Positions 1 through 8,392 of a stretch of 40,608 nucleotides of DNA are shown here, piece by piece (the first letter of the stretch is position 1; every line of letters begins with the position of its first letter). A program made the position numbers and the translations under genes. Where the stretch lies: positions 1 to 40,608 of the forward strand of contig NZ_QRDZ01000053.1 in assembly GCF_003386235.1 (NCBI RefSeq). The letters run 5' to 3'. Source of the DNA: Cohnella phaseoli. GTDB lineage: Bacteria > Bacillota > Bacilli > Paenibacillales > Paenibacillaceae. Below the pieces are notes generated by a model. That model saw nothing but the letters and a program-made list of their open reading frames with translations, ran no database searches and was not told where the DNA came from.

Positions 1-192
1 CCTTTTTTGGAGAAATGATGGATAACGCGTCATTTCTACAATAAAGGAGCTTTAATGCGTTTGGCTACGAGAAAACAATCATAATATTCCTTATACAGGT
101 AATTATGGAGATCGTTTTTTCATGTTAGGTTTGATGCATGACTAGTGACATTTTTGGCCTTCACCCCTGGCCCGCGCGGAGCACCCGCGACA

Positions 193-2253
193 TCAGGAAC
201 GCCACCAGCCCCGCAGCTTCCGCCACCAGGAACGGCCCGACTGCTCGTCCCGATTCGGCTTGACTTCGACGGCCGATCCCAGCGGACCGCATGAGCGGAG
301 GGGCTCGGTTCCTTCCAGGAACACCTCGACCGCACCCTCGCCGGGACAGGCGGGGGAAGCGAGCAGGCCGGTTGCCGGATCGATATAGGCGTGAACGACG
401 CCTTCCGGCACGGGAAAGCCCTTCGGAGCGGTTCCCGACAAAGCCGCTTCTGTATATTGGGCGAAGATCGGCGCGGCGCGATGAGCTTCGCCGGACGTAA
501 TGGGCCGGCCGCGGTCATAGCCAAGCCATACGGCGGTCGTCAGCTCCGGCGTATAGCCGACGAACCAGGCGTCGGAGTCGGTCGTGCCCGATTTGCCGGC
601 GACGGGACGCTTGATCATGTTTGCGACTCTGCGAGCGGTGCCTCCCCGTTCGAATACGCTTTTCAGCAAATGGGTCGTTACGTAGGCCAGAGCAGGCTCG
701 ATGGCTTGTGTCCGTTGCGGATGGCTCTCGTACAGAACCTTGCCCCGGCGATCCTGGACGAGCGTAATCGCGATCGGCTCGACCCGTTCTCCTCCGCCGG
801 CGAAGACGGAGAAGGCGTACGCCATCTCGAAGGGGCTGACCGGGAACGTGCCAAGCGCCAGGGAAGGGACGGCTTTGAGCGGCGAGGCGATGCCTAATTT
901 GCGAGCCATGGAGATGACGGCCTCCGGTCCGGTCTGTACAATCGTATGGACGGCATAGATGTTGTCGGAAGCCGAGATCGCCTGGCGCAGCCCGATATCC
1001 GCATGAGCGTATCGTCCGCTATAGTTGCCGGGACGATAAATCTGGCGGCCATGATCGAAGTAGAATAGCGTCGGTTCGCTGCGAAAGCGGGTCGCCGCCG
1101 TTATCGTTCGGTTTTCCAGCGCCGCCGCATAGACGATCGGTTTAAATGAAGAGCCAGGCTGCCGCGTGTTCGTGAACACGCGGTTATATTGGTTGGTGCG
1201 GAAGCTGCGCCCGCCGACCATCGCTTTAATGTAACCGTTGCGAGGATCGACGGCGATTAGAGCCGCTTGCAATTCCTCGTTAGCTCCTGTCAGCCCCTTC
1301 TTGACGGCCGCCTCGGCCATCTGCTGCATGCGCAGATCGAGCGTCGTGCGTATCGTCAGCCCTCCTTCGTTCATCAGCCTCTCGTCGATGCCGAGCCGTT
1401 CGACGGCAATCTTCTTGACGTATTCGGCGAAATAAGGGGCCGCCCGTTCCTCCTCCTCCGGCAAAGCGCGGACGGCGACGTTCTCGCGTGCCGCACGATC
1501 GGCTTGCAGTTTGGTGATCTGACCGGTTTCGAGCAGGGATTGAAGCACTTTCCGCTGGCGCGCGCGGGAGCTCTTGGGATTCAGATGCGGAGAGTAATAG
1601 CGCGGTCCTTTGGGAATGCCGGCGAGCAGGGCGCTTTCGGCGATCGTCAGCTCTTTGGCGGGTTTATTGAAGTAAAGCCGGGAGGCGGCCTCCGCTCCGT
1701 ATGCCCCGTGCCCGTAATAGATCTGGTTGAGGTACAGCTCCAAAATCTCATCCTTGGTAAAGCTTTGCTCCAACCGGCCTGCATACCAGGCTTCCTTAAG
1801 CTTGCGCGTCCACGTCCGTTCATGCGACAAATACAGGTTGCGGGCAAGCTGCTGGGTAAGCGTACTGGCCCCCTGCTCCTTGGACATATGGCGCAGATCC
1901 ACCCAAGCCGCCCGGGCCAAACCGCGCCAGTCGACTCCCGCATGCTCATAGAAGCGACGATCTTCGACGGCAAGGGTTGCCTTGACCAGCCAGGGAGAGA
2001 TGTCGGCCAGCTTCGCGGTCGGCCGGTTGACGCCGCCCTTCAGGCTGGCTATCGTCTGTCCGTTGGCGTCCAGGATGCGGGTCGACTGCATCGTCGCGCC
2101 GGCCGGTAGCGGGGCGTATTTGAGCAGCAGAAAGCCCGTCGCGGCCAACGCGATCAGCGATAGCAGCGTCATCCATCCGATGCGGCGGCGCAGCTTGCTC
2201 CAGCCGGAGACAGGGCGGGACTTCTTCCGATTGTCGGCGGCTTGACGATCCAT
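193..2253 (-). CDS. pbpG: Class A penicillin-binding protein (glycosyltransferase/transpeptidase), PbpG-like
   Basis: Bifunctional peptidoglycan synthase: polymerises lipid II and cross-links stem peptides at the outer face of the membrane. 686 aa. A basic cytoplasmic N-terminus is followed by one membrane anchor (about residues 27-47). The GT51 domain carries EDRRFYEH (E97), GASTLTQQLARN and the KEAWYAGRLE region. The transpeptidase domain carries the SSFK active-site motif (S368), SDN (429-431) and KSGT (554-557). I chose the ATG at 2253 because AAGGAGG lies 8 nt upstream; an ATG at 2274 has a weaker site. The family assignment is firm. The pbpG name rests on synteny, since B. subtilis has the same divergent pbpG / speE-speB order, and there PbpG is a sporulation-associated PBP. 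A CATACTA string at 2295-2301 (minus) resembles a sigma-F/G -10 box, but no well-spaced -35 was found. Confidence 0.93.
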   Translation of the reverse strand: MDRQAADNRKKSRPVSGWSKLRRRIGWMTLLSLIALAATGFLLLKYAPLPAGATMQSTRILDANGQTIASLKGGVNRPTAKLADISPWLVKATLAVEDRRFYEHAGVDWRGLARAAWVDLRHMSKEQGASTLTQQLARNLYLSHERTWTRKLKEAWYAGRLEQSFTKDEILELYLNQIYYGHGAYGAEAASRLYFNKPAKELTIAESALLAGIPKGPRYYSPHLNPKSSRARQRKVLQSLLETGQITKLQADRAARENVAVRALPEEEERAAPYFAEYVKKIAVERLGIDERLMNEGGLTIRTTLDLRMQQMAEAAVKKGLTGANEELQAALIAVDPRNGYIKAMVGGRSFRTNQYNRVFTNTRQPGSSFKPIVYAAALENRTITAATRFRSEPTLFYFDHGRQIYRPGNYSGRYAHADIGLRQAISASDNIYAVHTIVQTGPEAVISMARKLGIASPLKAVPSLALGTFPVSPFEMAYAFSVFAGGGERVEPIAITLVQDRRGKVLYESHPQRTQAIEPALAYVTTHLLKSVFERGGTARRVANMIKRPVAGKSGTTDSDAWFVGYTPELTTAVWLGYDRGRPITSGEAHRAAPIFAQYTEAALSGTAPKGFPVPEGVVHAYIDPATGLLASPACPGEGAVEVFLEGTEPLRSCGPLGSAVEVKPNRDEQSGRSWWRKLRGWWRS

Positions 2254-2381
2254 GGATGAGGCCTCCTTCGACATAAAGGGAATCGTTTCCTTTGTAGTAT
2301 GGGGAAGGAAGGGGGAGGCTATTCTGCGCGGGGAATATTCCGCAATAGGGCAAACGAACATTAAAATTCCTTATGGAATGA

Positions 2382-2409
2382 TTGCTTTTTGTCGTCGATA
2401 TTTTATAAT
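2382..2409 (+). promoter_or_regulatory. Candidate sigma-A promoter for speE-speB
   Basis: TTGCTT (2382-2387), a 16-bp spacer and a perfect TATAAT (2404-2409), about 60 bp before the speE start. Read by eye; the -35 is two bases from consensus. Confidence 0.6.
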
Positions 2410-2467
2410 ACTTCTAGCTTGATACATTAGGCGGTCGGAATTCAGCCCATAGAAAGCAGGGATGCGC

Positions 2468-3304
2468 ATGTCCTCCATGGAGTTGTGGTACACGGAGAAG
2501 CAGACCGAAAACTTCGGCATCACAATGAAAATCAAACGAACGATGGTCCATGAGCAGACGGATTTCCAAGAGCTCGCAATGATCGAGACGGAGGAATACG
2601 GCAATATGCTCGTGCTCGACGGCATGGTCATGACGACGGAGAAGGACGAATTCGTGTACCATGAGATGGTGGCGCACCCGGCGCTGTTTACGCATCCGAA
2701 CCCGGAAAATGTGCTCGTTGTCGGCGGTGGCGACGGCGGCGTTATTCGCGAAGTGCTGAAGCATTCGCAAGTGAAGAAGGCGGTGCTCGTCGACATCGAC
2801 GGCAAAGTCATCGAATACTCGAAGCAATATTTGCCTTCCATCGCGGGCCAGTTGAACGATCCGCGTGTCGAAGTGATCGTTAACGACGGCTTTATGCACA
2901 TCCACGATCACAGAAATACGTACGACGTCATTATGGTGGATTCGACGGAGCCGGTGGGCCCGGCCGTCAACCTGTTCACCAAAGGCTTCTATCAGGGCAT
3001 TCACGATGCGCTGAAGGAAGACGGTATTTTCGTTGCACAGACGGACAATCCGTGGTTCAAAGCCGATCTGATCCGCAGCGTTAATCGCGACGTCAAGGAA
3101 GTGTTCGATATCGTGCGCGTATACGTTGCGAACATTCCGACCTATCCGAGCGGTCTGTGGACGTTCACGATGGGCAGCAAGAAATACGATCCGCTAGCGG
3201 TCGACGAGAGCGGAATTCCCGAGCTCGATACCCAATATTATTCGCCTCGGCTGCACAAGGCGGCGTTCGCGCTGCCGAAGTTTGTCGAGGATCTGACGAA
3301 ATAA
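2468..3304 (+). CDS. speE: Spermidine synthase (polyamine aminopropyltransferase)
   Basis: Transfers an aminopropyl group from decarboxylated SAM to putrescine, giving spermidine and methylthioadenosine; cytosolic. 278 aa from the ATG at 2468. ELWYTEKQT at the N-terminus, GNMLVLDGMVMTTEKDEFVYHE, the nucleotide-binding VVGGGDGG loop, DSTEPVGPA and QTDNPW are all characteristic of bacterial SpeE, and the protein is nearly collinear with B. subtilis SpeE. Start choice: AGCAGGG (2455-2461) gives 6-nt spacing to ATG 2468 but none to ATG 2462; ATG 2477 would be the third option. It is followed 18 nt later by speB, the usual pair that makes putrescine and spermidine from agmatine. Confidence 0.96.
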   Translation: MSSMELWYTEKQTENFGITMKIKRTMVHEQTDFQELAMIETEEYGNMLVLDGMVMTTEKDEFVYHEMVAHPALFTHPNPENVLVVGGGDGGVIREVLKHSQVKKAVLVDIDGKVIEYSKQYLPSIAGQLNDPRVEVIVNDGFMHIHDHRNTYDVIMVDSTEPVGPAVNLFTKGFYQGIHDALKEDGIFVAQTDNPWFKADLIRSVNRDVKEVFDIVRVYVANIPTYPSGLWTFTMGSKKYDPLAVDESGIPELDTQYYSPRLHKAAFALPKFVEDLTK

Positions 3305-3322
3305 AGGAGAATCGTTCATTTT

Positions 3323-4195
3323 ATGCGCTTAAACCAAGCTTATTCCGGCAATGTATTCATCTGCAGCTCCGACGATTATGCCGCTTCCAAAGCCGTCATT
3401 TACGGCATGCCAATGGATTATACCGTCTCTTTCCGTCCCGGCTCCCGATTCGGCCCCGGCCGAATCCGCGAAGCTTCCGTCGGCCTGGAGGAGTACAGCC
3501 CCTACCTCGACCGCAGCCTGTACGATCTTGCTTATTTCGATGCGGGAGATCTGCTGCTTCCGTTCGGCAATGCGGCGAAAAGCCTGGACATCATCGGGGA
3601 GTATGTTAGCGGCGTGCTAGCAGACGGCAAAATCCCTGTCGGCCTGGGCGGAGAGCATCTTGTCAGCTGGCCGGTCATTCAGGAAGTGTATAAGAAGTAT
3701 CCGGACCTTGCGATTCTTCACTTCGACGCACATACCGATCTGCGCGAGGACTACGAGGGCGAGCCGCTGTCCCATTCCACCCCGCTGCGCAAAGCGGCGC
3801 AGCTGATGGGGCCGTCCAATATCTATCAGTTCGGCATCCGTTCCGGCTCCAAAGAAGACTGGACGTACGCTCAGGAATCCGGCATTCACTTCCACCCGTT
3901 CGAAGTGGCCGAGCCGCTCAAGAAAGAGCTTCCTTCCTTGGCCGGACGTCCGGTCTACGTGACGATCGACATCGATGTGCTCGATCCTTCGGCCGCTCCC
4001 GGCACGGGAACGACGGAGGCCGGAGGCATCACATCCAAGGAGCTGCTTGAAGCGATCCATGCGATTGCGCGCTCCGGCGTCAATGTTGTCGGCTTCGACC
4101 TCGTTGAGGTGGCGCCGATCTACGATCCGACAGAGATGACGCCAATCGTGGCTTCCAAAATGATTCGCGAAATGCTGCTTGGCTTCGTCAAATAA
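3323..4195 (+). CDS. speB: Agmatinase (agmatine ureohydrolase)
   Basis: Hydrolyses agmatine to putrescine and urea, feeding SpeE just upstream. 290 aa, the usual ureohydrolase length. The binuclear manganese site is visible in order: GGEHL, the DAHTD motif within HFDAHTDLR, and the DIDVLDPS motif followed by GTGTTEAGG. AAAGGAGA lies 12 nt before the ATG, in the 18-nt gap after speE. The ureohydrolase assignment is secure. Agmatinase rather than arginase follows from the speE partner and overall similarity to B. subtilis SpeB. A terminator follows within 10 nt, so speE-speB form a two-gene operon. Confidence 0.94.
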   Translation: MRLNQAYSGNVFICSSDDYAASKAVIYGMPMDYTVSFRPGSRFGPGRIREASVGLEEYSPYLDRSLYDLAYFDAGDLLLPFGNAAKSLDIIGEYVSGVLADGKIPVGLGGEHLVSWPVIQEVYKKYPDLAILHFDAHTDLREDYEGEPLSHSTPLRKAAQLMGPSNIYQFGIRSGSKEDWTYAQESGIHFHPFEVAEPLKKELPSLAGRPVYVTIDIDVLDPSAAPGTGTTEAGGITSKELLEAIHAIARSGVNVVGFDLVEVAPIYDPTEMTPIVASKMIREMLLGFVK

Positions 4196-4204
4196 ACAGG
4201 CGAT

Positions 4205-4249
4205 AAGCCCCCGGCCTACGATTTAAAGTATGGTTCGGGGGCTTGTTTT
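4205..4249 (+). terminator. Intrinsic terminator of speE-speB
   Basis: A 9-bp perfect stem (AAGCCCCCG 4205-4213 / CGGGGGCTT 4236-4244) is followed by GTTTT. It lies between convergent speB and argS. On the minus strand the T-tract is poor, so it mainly serves the plus strand. Confidence 0.75.
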
Positions 4250-5949
4250 CACATTTCCGCAGGAGTGTGCATACCCAGCAGCGCTAGTCCGCTTCTTAGA
4301 ACGGAGGCGACGGCCGAGCTAAGACTCAATTTCGCGAAGATGTCGGCTTCGTCCGCAGCTTCGCTTAATATTTTGCCCGAATTGTAGAAGCGGTTGAAGT
4401 CCTTGGCCAGAGCAAGCAAGTATTTCGCCACGACGTAAGGCTCAGCCGTTCGGACGGCATCTTGAATGGCGGCTTCGTAGCGGGAGAGCGTCTTGATGCA
4501 GGCCCAGGCCGCCTCCGAGGACAAATGCCGTCCATCGACGGCAAGCCGGCTCCGCAGCTCCACGTAATTTCCTTTGCGCAGCAAGGTCAGGATTCTGGCG
4601 TTGGTGTATTGCAGATAAGGCCCCGTTTCGCCTTCAAAGCTGACGGCGTCCTCCAGGTTGAAATCGACGGAGAGCTGCCGATGGTGCTTCAGATCGCCGA
4701 AAATAATCGCTCCGACACCAACGGCTTCGGCGACGGCCTCTTTGTTCGCGAGCGCGGGGTTTTTCCCTTCAATGATTTGGAGCGCTCGTTCAACCGCTTC
4801 GTCAAGCACTTCGTCGAGCATGACGACTTTGCCTTTGCGCGTAGACATTTTCTTGCCTCCGATGGTGATCAGACCGAAGGGAACGTGCCGGCAATGCGCC
4901 GCCCATTCGTGGCCCATTTTGCGCAGCACGGCGAATACCTGTTGGAAGTGCAGGCTCTGCTCCGCTCCCACCACGTACAGGATTTCGTCCGCAAACAGCT
5001 CTTCCTTCCGGTAGATTGCGGTGGCGAGGTCGCGAACGGCGTAGATGCTGGAGCCGTCTTTCTTCAGAATCAGGCAGGGAGGCAGAGCTTCCTCCTCGAG
5101 TCTGACGATCTGCGCTCCGGCGTCTTCCTCAAGCATGCGGAGCTCTTCGAGATTGCGCACGACGGGGGCGATTTTATCGTTGTAGAAGCTCTCTCCGGCA
5201 TAGGAGTCGAAGGTCACGCCCAAGCGCTCGTATACGCGATGGAATTCCTTGAGGCTCTCGTCTACGAAATACTGCCACAGCTCCCGCATGGCGGCATCTC
5301 CGCGTTCCAGCTTGGCGAAGGCTTCCCTGGCTTCATCCTCCAGCGCCGGGAGCAGCTCGGCCTGCTTGTGGAATTCAACATACAGTCGCAAGCTTTCCTG
5401 AATAGGAGCCTGATCGAGCGCTTGTTTGTTGCCCCATTTCCGGTACGCGACGATCAGCTTGCCGAATTGGGTTCCCCAGTCGCCGATATGATTCACGGTG
5501 ACGACTTCATGTCCGGTAGCGCGGTAAAGCCGGCTCAAGGAGTTGCCGATCATCGTCGAGCGCAAATGGCCGATGCCGAAAGGCTTGGCAATATTGGGAG
5601 AGGACATATCGATAACGACGCGTCTGCCGGCGCCCCAATCGGAACGTCCATAGTTTTCATCGAGCGCACGCTTCAGAAGCTGTTCCTTCCAAGAAGCTCC
5701 CTGGAAAAAAAGGTTCAGATAACCTCCCGCAACCTCGACGCGCAAGTCGTCGCGGTCGGCGTTGATCCTCTCGGCGATTTTGGCCGCAATCGCCCCGGGA
5801 GCTTGCTTTAGCGTCTTGGCGAACGAGAAACAGGGCAGGGAGACGTCGCCCATGTGAGATTCGGGCGGCACCTCCAGTTTGGCGAGCGCCTCTTCGGACG
5901 GCAGGTCCAAGTAGGGCGCCAGGATAACGGCTGCTTGCTGCAGTAACAT
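4249..5949 (-). CDS. argS: Arginyl-tRNA synthetase, T-box-controlled paralogue
   Basis: Charges tRNA-Arg with arginine (class I synthetase). 566 aa. An N-terminal additional domain (about 1-100) recognises the tRNA elbow. The catalytic core has SSPNIAKPFGIGHLRST, where GIGH (125-128) is the HIGH motif, and KKMSTRKGK (KMST, 367-370). A DALR-type anticodon-binding C-terminus ends at MHTPAEM. The ATG at 5949 has AGGAGG about 9 nt upstream; the longer in-frame start would run into the leader terminator. The sequence differs clearly from the second argS in this window (11751-13427), so the two are divergent paralogues. Expression is very probably set by the T-box leader directly upstream. Confidence 0.95.
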   Translation of the reverse strand: MLLQQAAVILAPYLDLPSEEALAKLEVPPESHMGDVSLPCFSFAKTLKQAPGAIAAKIAERINADRDDLRVEVAGGYLNLFFQGASWKEQLLKRALDENYGRSDWGAGRRVVIDMSSPNIAKPFGIGHLRSTMIGNSLSRLYRATGHEVVTVNHIGDWGTQFGKLIVAYRKWGNKQALDQAPIQESLRLYVEFHKQAELLPALEDEAREAFAKLERGDAAMRELWQYFVDESLKEFHRVYERLGVTFDSYAGESFYNDKIAPVVRNLEELRMLEEDAGAQIVRLEEEALPPCLILKKDGSSIYAVRDLATAIYRKEELFADEILYVVGAEQSLHFQQVFAVLRKMGHEWAAHCRHVPFGLITIGGKKMSTRKGKVVMLDEVLDEAVERALQIIEGKNPALANKEAVAEAVGVGAIIFGDLKHHRQLSVDFNLEDAVSFEGETGPYLQYTNARILTLLRKGNYVELRSRLAVDGRHLSSEAAWACIKTLSRYEAAIQDAVRTAEPYVVAKYLLALAKDFNRFYNSGKILSEAADEADIFAKLSLSSAVASVLRSGLALLGMHTPAEM

Positions 5950-5983
5950 AGCTATTTTCCTCCTTATAGTTTGGATGGACGCC

Positions 5984-6237
5984 AAAAAGACCCCCGTCTC
6001 GTAAAGAGACGGAGGTCGGTTCCGCGGTACCACTCTTCTAGCTTCCCCGCAAGGGAAGCCGCTTCATTAAAAGATAACGGCTTGACGCCGGACGACCCTA
6101 CTGCCGTGAGGGCGGCGGTTCGGGAAGTCGACTCCCGAGTGCGGTTCCTTCGAATCCTGCGCCGGCTTTCACCGTCCCGGCTCGCTGAGGTCAGGGAAAA
6201 CGAAGTACTCTCTCGTTCATCGTCGTTAACGATATTT
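5984..6237 (-). promoter_or_regulatory. T-box riboswitch leader of argS (probable Arg CGC specifier)
   Basis: Reading the minus strand, a Stem I region with an AGTA motif (about 6206-6209) is followed by GGTGAAAGCCGG. Next comes GAACCGCACTC, in which CGC (6141-6143) followed by A fits the specifier position. The T-box core AGTGGTACCGCGG lies at 6022-6035. The terminator stem pairs 6006-6017 with 5989-6000 around a 5-nt loop and ends in a T5 tract (5984-5988). In this family uncharged tRNA pairs with the specifier and with the UGGN bulge, here UGGU, which would match discriminator base A; this favours the antiterminator. The T-box call is firm; the specifier is inferred from position. Confidence 0.92.
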
Positions 6238-6243
6238 CCGTTT

Positions 6244-6272
6244 ATTATAGCCATTTCGTTGCGGAGTGGCAA
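6244..6272 (-). promoter_or_regulatory. Sigma-A promoter of the argS T-box transcript
   Basis: On the minus strand TTGCCA (6267-6272), a 17-bp spacer and a perfect TATAAT (6244-6249). It places the start near 6237 and gives a leader of about 290 nt. Confidence 0.75.
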
Positions 6273-6287
6273 TCCGTCAAATATTTA
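6259..6287 (+). promoter_or_regulatory. Candidate promoter of the signalling operon, overlapping the argS promoter
   Basis: TTGCGG (6259-6264), a 17-bp spacer and TATTTA (6282-6287) on the plus strand. It is weaker than the argS promoter and shares DNA with its -35 region, so the two may exclude each other. The gene it would serve starts about 90 bp downstream. Confidence 0.4.
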
Positions 6288-6374
6288 TGCCGTATGGCCG
6301 CCCCATTCACTCTTTTCCCTGGCTTGTCCGATATAGGAGAAAGAGACGGCAGTGCCCTTATCAGGAGGAGTAAC

Positions 6375-8006
6375 GTGAAGAAGTATCAAGACGCTTTGCT
6401 AGCCAACATCCGCAAGCAGCTTGAAATATGGTTCGAAACCGGCTCTGCTGTTCCTTACGAGGAGGCGGAGCGATTTTTGCATTCGGTCAAGGGCACGTCC
6501 GGCACGATCGGTTTGACTAAGCTTTACAGTGTGTCGGCCGAGCTGCTGGAGCAGATTCGGCTTCGTTCCGATGACGGGCTGTGGGAGCCGGAGGCGCTGC
6601 GGGCGTTTCTGATCGGGCTGATTGCCGCTTGCTTCGAGCTTCACCAGGAGCAGGAAACCGTCTATCCGACTTCCGGTTATACCTATTTGGAAGGGGAAGC
6701 GCCGGGAAGTCAGCCGCTTATTCTCATTCTAGACGACGACGCGGCGCTGCTCCATTATCTGAAGGAAGAGTTGGAACGCTGCGGCTACTACGTTATTGCT
6801 ACCGTTAACCCCGCTCTCGCCATTCATTATTTTCACGACCGGGCGCCCGACTGTTTTATTCTGGACTTGATCATTCCCGAGCAGGACGGGTTCCAGGTGA
6901 TGGAGGCGATCAAAGAGCAGATTCGCAAAAGATATATTCCAACCACTGTCATTAGTATGGACGTCGCTCGCGAAACCCGGCTGAAGGCTATCCGGATGGG
7001 AGCGGACGATTTTCTGAACAAGCCGCTCGATATGGAGGAGCTAATCGTGCGGATCGAACGGCAGCTGGCGCGCAAGAAGCAGTTGGACGAGCTGCTGTTT
7101 ATCGACGAACTGACGGGAGCCTACAATCGCAAATATTTGGACGAGGTTTTCCGGACGCTCTGTCTGGAGGCGCAAAGAAATCAAGAGAGCTTCACGATGG
7201 CGGTGCTCGATCTCGATCACTTCAAAAAAATCAACGATCGCTTCGGGCATCTGATCGGCGACCGGGTGCTGGCCGATTTTGTCGCGTTCCTGAAATCGCG
7301 CATCAGGTCCTCCGACGTGCTGCTCCGCTATGGCGGAGAAGAGTTTATTCTGCTGTTTCCGGGAATGCGGGAGGGAGAGGTGCGCATACTGCTGGAGCGA
7401 CTGGGCGAGGAGTTCGGAGCGATCGAGCTTGCGGCGGCGCCGGAGGAGCTTAGAGCGACCTTCTCAGCAGGGGTCATCGAAGTCACCGAGCCCGACCCCG
7501 CAAGCTGCCGACGATGGCTCAAGCTTGCGGATCAGGCGCTGTATCTGGCGAAGGAGCTTGGCCGCAACCGGATCGAGACGGCGAATCGCGACGCGCAGTT
7601 GACCGCAAGAAGACTGCGCATCGCGCTAATCGACGACGATCCGATCGTGCGCGCGCTGTTGACCGAATATTTGCGGGAAGCCATTCGTCCGGGCAAGGGA
7701 GATATTCGCGCCTATCGCTCGGGGGAAGATTTTCAGGGCGACAGCTGGCATCTGGAGAAGGCGCCTTGCATCGTGATTCTGGACGGCATGCTGCCGGGAA
7801 TGGACGGGCTGGAGGTGCTGGCGTATCTTCGCTCGCTGCCCGATTCGAATCAATACTCCGCGATCATGCTGACCGGACGTTCCGGCAACGACGACATCGT
7901 GCGCGCGCTAAAGCTGGGAGCGGACGACTATGTGACGAAGCCGTTCCGGCTGGCGGATCTGCGGACGAGAATCGTTCGGCTGATGCAAAGAATGGATTTC
8001 AACTAA
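6375..8006 (+). CDS. HPt-REC-GGDEF-REC diguanylate cyclase / phosphorelay protein
   Basis: Soluble 543-aa signalling protein that should make cyclic di-GMP under phosphorelay control. Domains: an HPt domain (about 1-100) with FLHSVKGTSGTIGL, H36 being the likely phosphohistidine; a receiver (about 113-235) with LDDD, acceptor D164 and the NKP lysine; a GGDEF domain (about 240-400) with an intact RYGGEEF (320-324) and RSSD exactly five residues before it, the inhibitory I-site; and a second receiver (about 414-540) with IDDDP, D470 and TKPF. The GTG at 6375 is chosen because AGGAGGAG precedes it by 5 nt. It heads an operon with a lone receiver and a hybrid kinase. The domain calls are direct; the wiring is inference. 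No close named homologue is recognised. Confidence 0.9.
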   Translation: MKKYQDALLANIRKQLEIWFETGSAVPYEEAERFLHSVKGTSGTIGLTKLYSVSAELLEQIRLRSDDGLWEPEALRAFLIGLIAACFELHQEQETVYPTSGYTYLEGEAPGSQPLILILDDDAALLHYLKEELERCGYYVIATVNPALAIHYFHDRAPDCFILDLIIPEQDGFQVMEAIKEQIRKRYIPTTVISMDVARETRLKAIRMGADDFLNKPLDMEELIVRIERQLARKKQLDELLFIDELTGAYNRKYLDEVFRTLCLEAQRNQESFTMAVLDLDHFKKINDRFGHLIGDRVLADFVAFLKSRIRSSDVLLRYGGEEFILLFPGMREGEVRILLERLGEEFGAIELAAAPEELRATFSAGVIEVTEPDPASCRRWLKLADQALYLAKELGRNRIETANRDAQLTARRLRIALIDDDPIVRALLTEYLREAIRPGKGDIRAYRSGEDFQGDSWHLEKAPCIVILDGMLPGMDGLEVLAYLRSLPDSNQYSAIMLTGRSGNDDIVRALKLGADDYVTKPFRLADLRTRIVRLMQRMDFN

Positions 8007-8026
8007 GAGAAAAGGCGGTTATCGCT

Positions 8027-8392
8027 GTGGCCAAATTGCTGGTAGCGGAAGACGAGTCGGCATTGCGCATGCTTCTGTCCGACACGCTGGAGGACGAGGG
8101 GTACGAAACGGATCTCGCCTGCGATGGGGAAGAGGCGCTGAATATGATCCTTTCCGGCGCTTACGACCTTGTGATCCTGGATAATATGATGCCGAAGCTT
8201 ACCGGGTACGAAGTGATCGAGAAGGTTCGCAACCTGCCGGGGAAAGAGCGGGTTAAAATATTGATGTTGACGGCCAAGAGCCAGCAGACGGAGCGGGACA
8301 AGGTGCTGCTGGCCGGGGCGGACGATTTTATGTCCAAGCCGTTCAGCCCCTTCGCTCTGGTCGAGAAGATCGGAGAAATGCTGAATGGCTAA
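8027..8392 (+). CDS. Stand-alone response-regulator receiver domain
   Basis: 121 aa, a single CheY/Spo0F-type receiver with no output domain. Visible: the AEDE acidic pocket, acceptor D52 in VILDNMMPKLTGYEV, the T of LMLTAKS and K of MSKPFSP. The GTG start at 8027 has AAGGCGG 8 nt upstream. The stop overlaps the next gene's start by 8 nt, implying translational coupling with the kinase. It probably acts as a shuttle or sink between the hybrid kinase and the HPt of the upstream gene, or through a protein partner elsewhere. That role is inference. Confidence 0.88.
   Translation: MAKLLVAEDESALRMLLSDTLEDEGYETDLACDGEEALNMILSGAYDLVILDNMMPKLTGYEVIEKVRNLPGKERVKILMLTAKSQQTERDKVLLAGADDFMSKPFSPFALVEKIGEMLNG

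Noticed and set aside
55..84. Nine-codon frame with AAAGGAG 5 nt before ATG, following a GAAATGA/TCATTTC stem (12-36)
   Set aside because: Too short to support as a gene without conservation or expression evidence; it could be a leader peptide but nothing downstream on this strand fits.
391..2109. Several plus-strand frames opposite the penicillin-binding protein gene
   Set aside because: Antisense shadows of a GC-rich gene with no SDs and no recognisable domains.
4462..5811. 449-codon plus-strand frame opposite argS
   Set aside because: Long only because the codon bias of argS removes stops on the other strand; the protein has no family features.
5964..6336. Frames on both strands across the T-box leader
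   Set aside because: The DNA is explained by the T-box RNA structure; the predicted peptides are meaningless.
7514..8026. N-terminal extension of the lone receiver gene
   Set aside because: It overlaps the end of the cyclase gene in another frame; the receiver fold begins exactly at the GTG at 8027 with its own SD.
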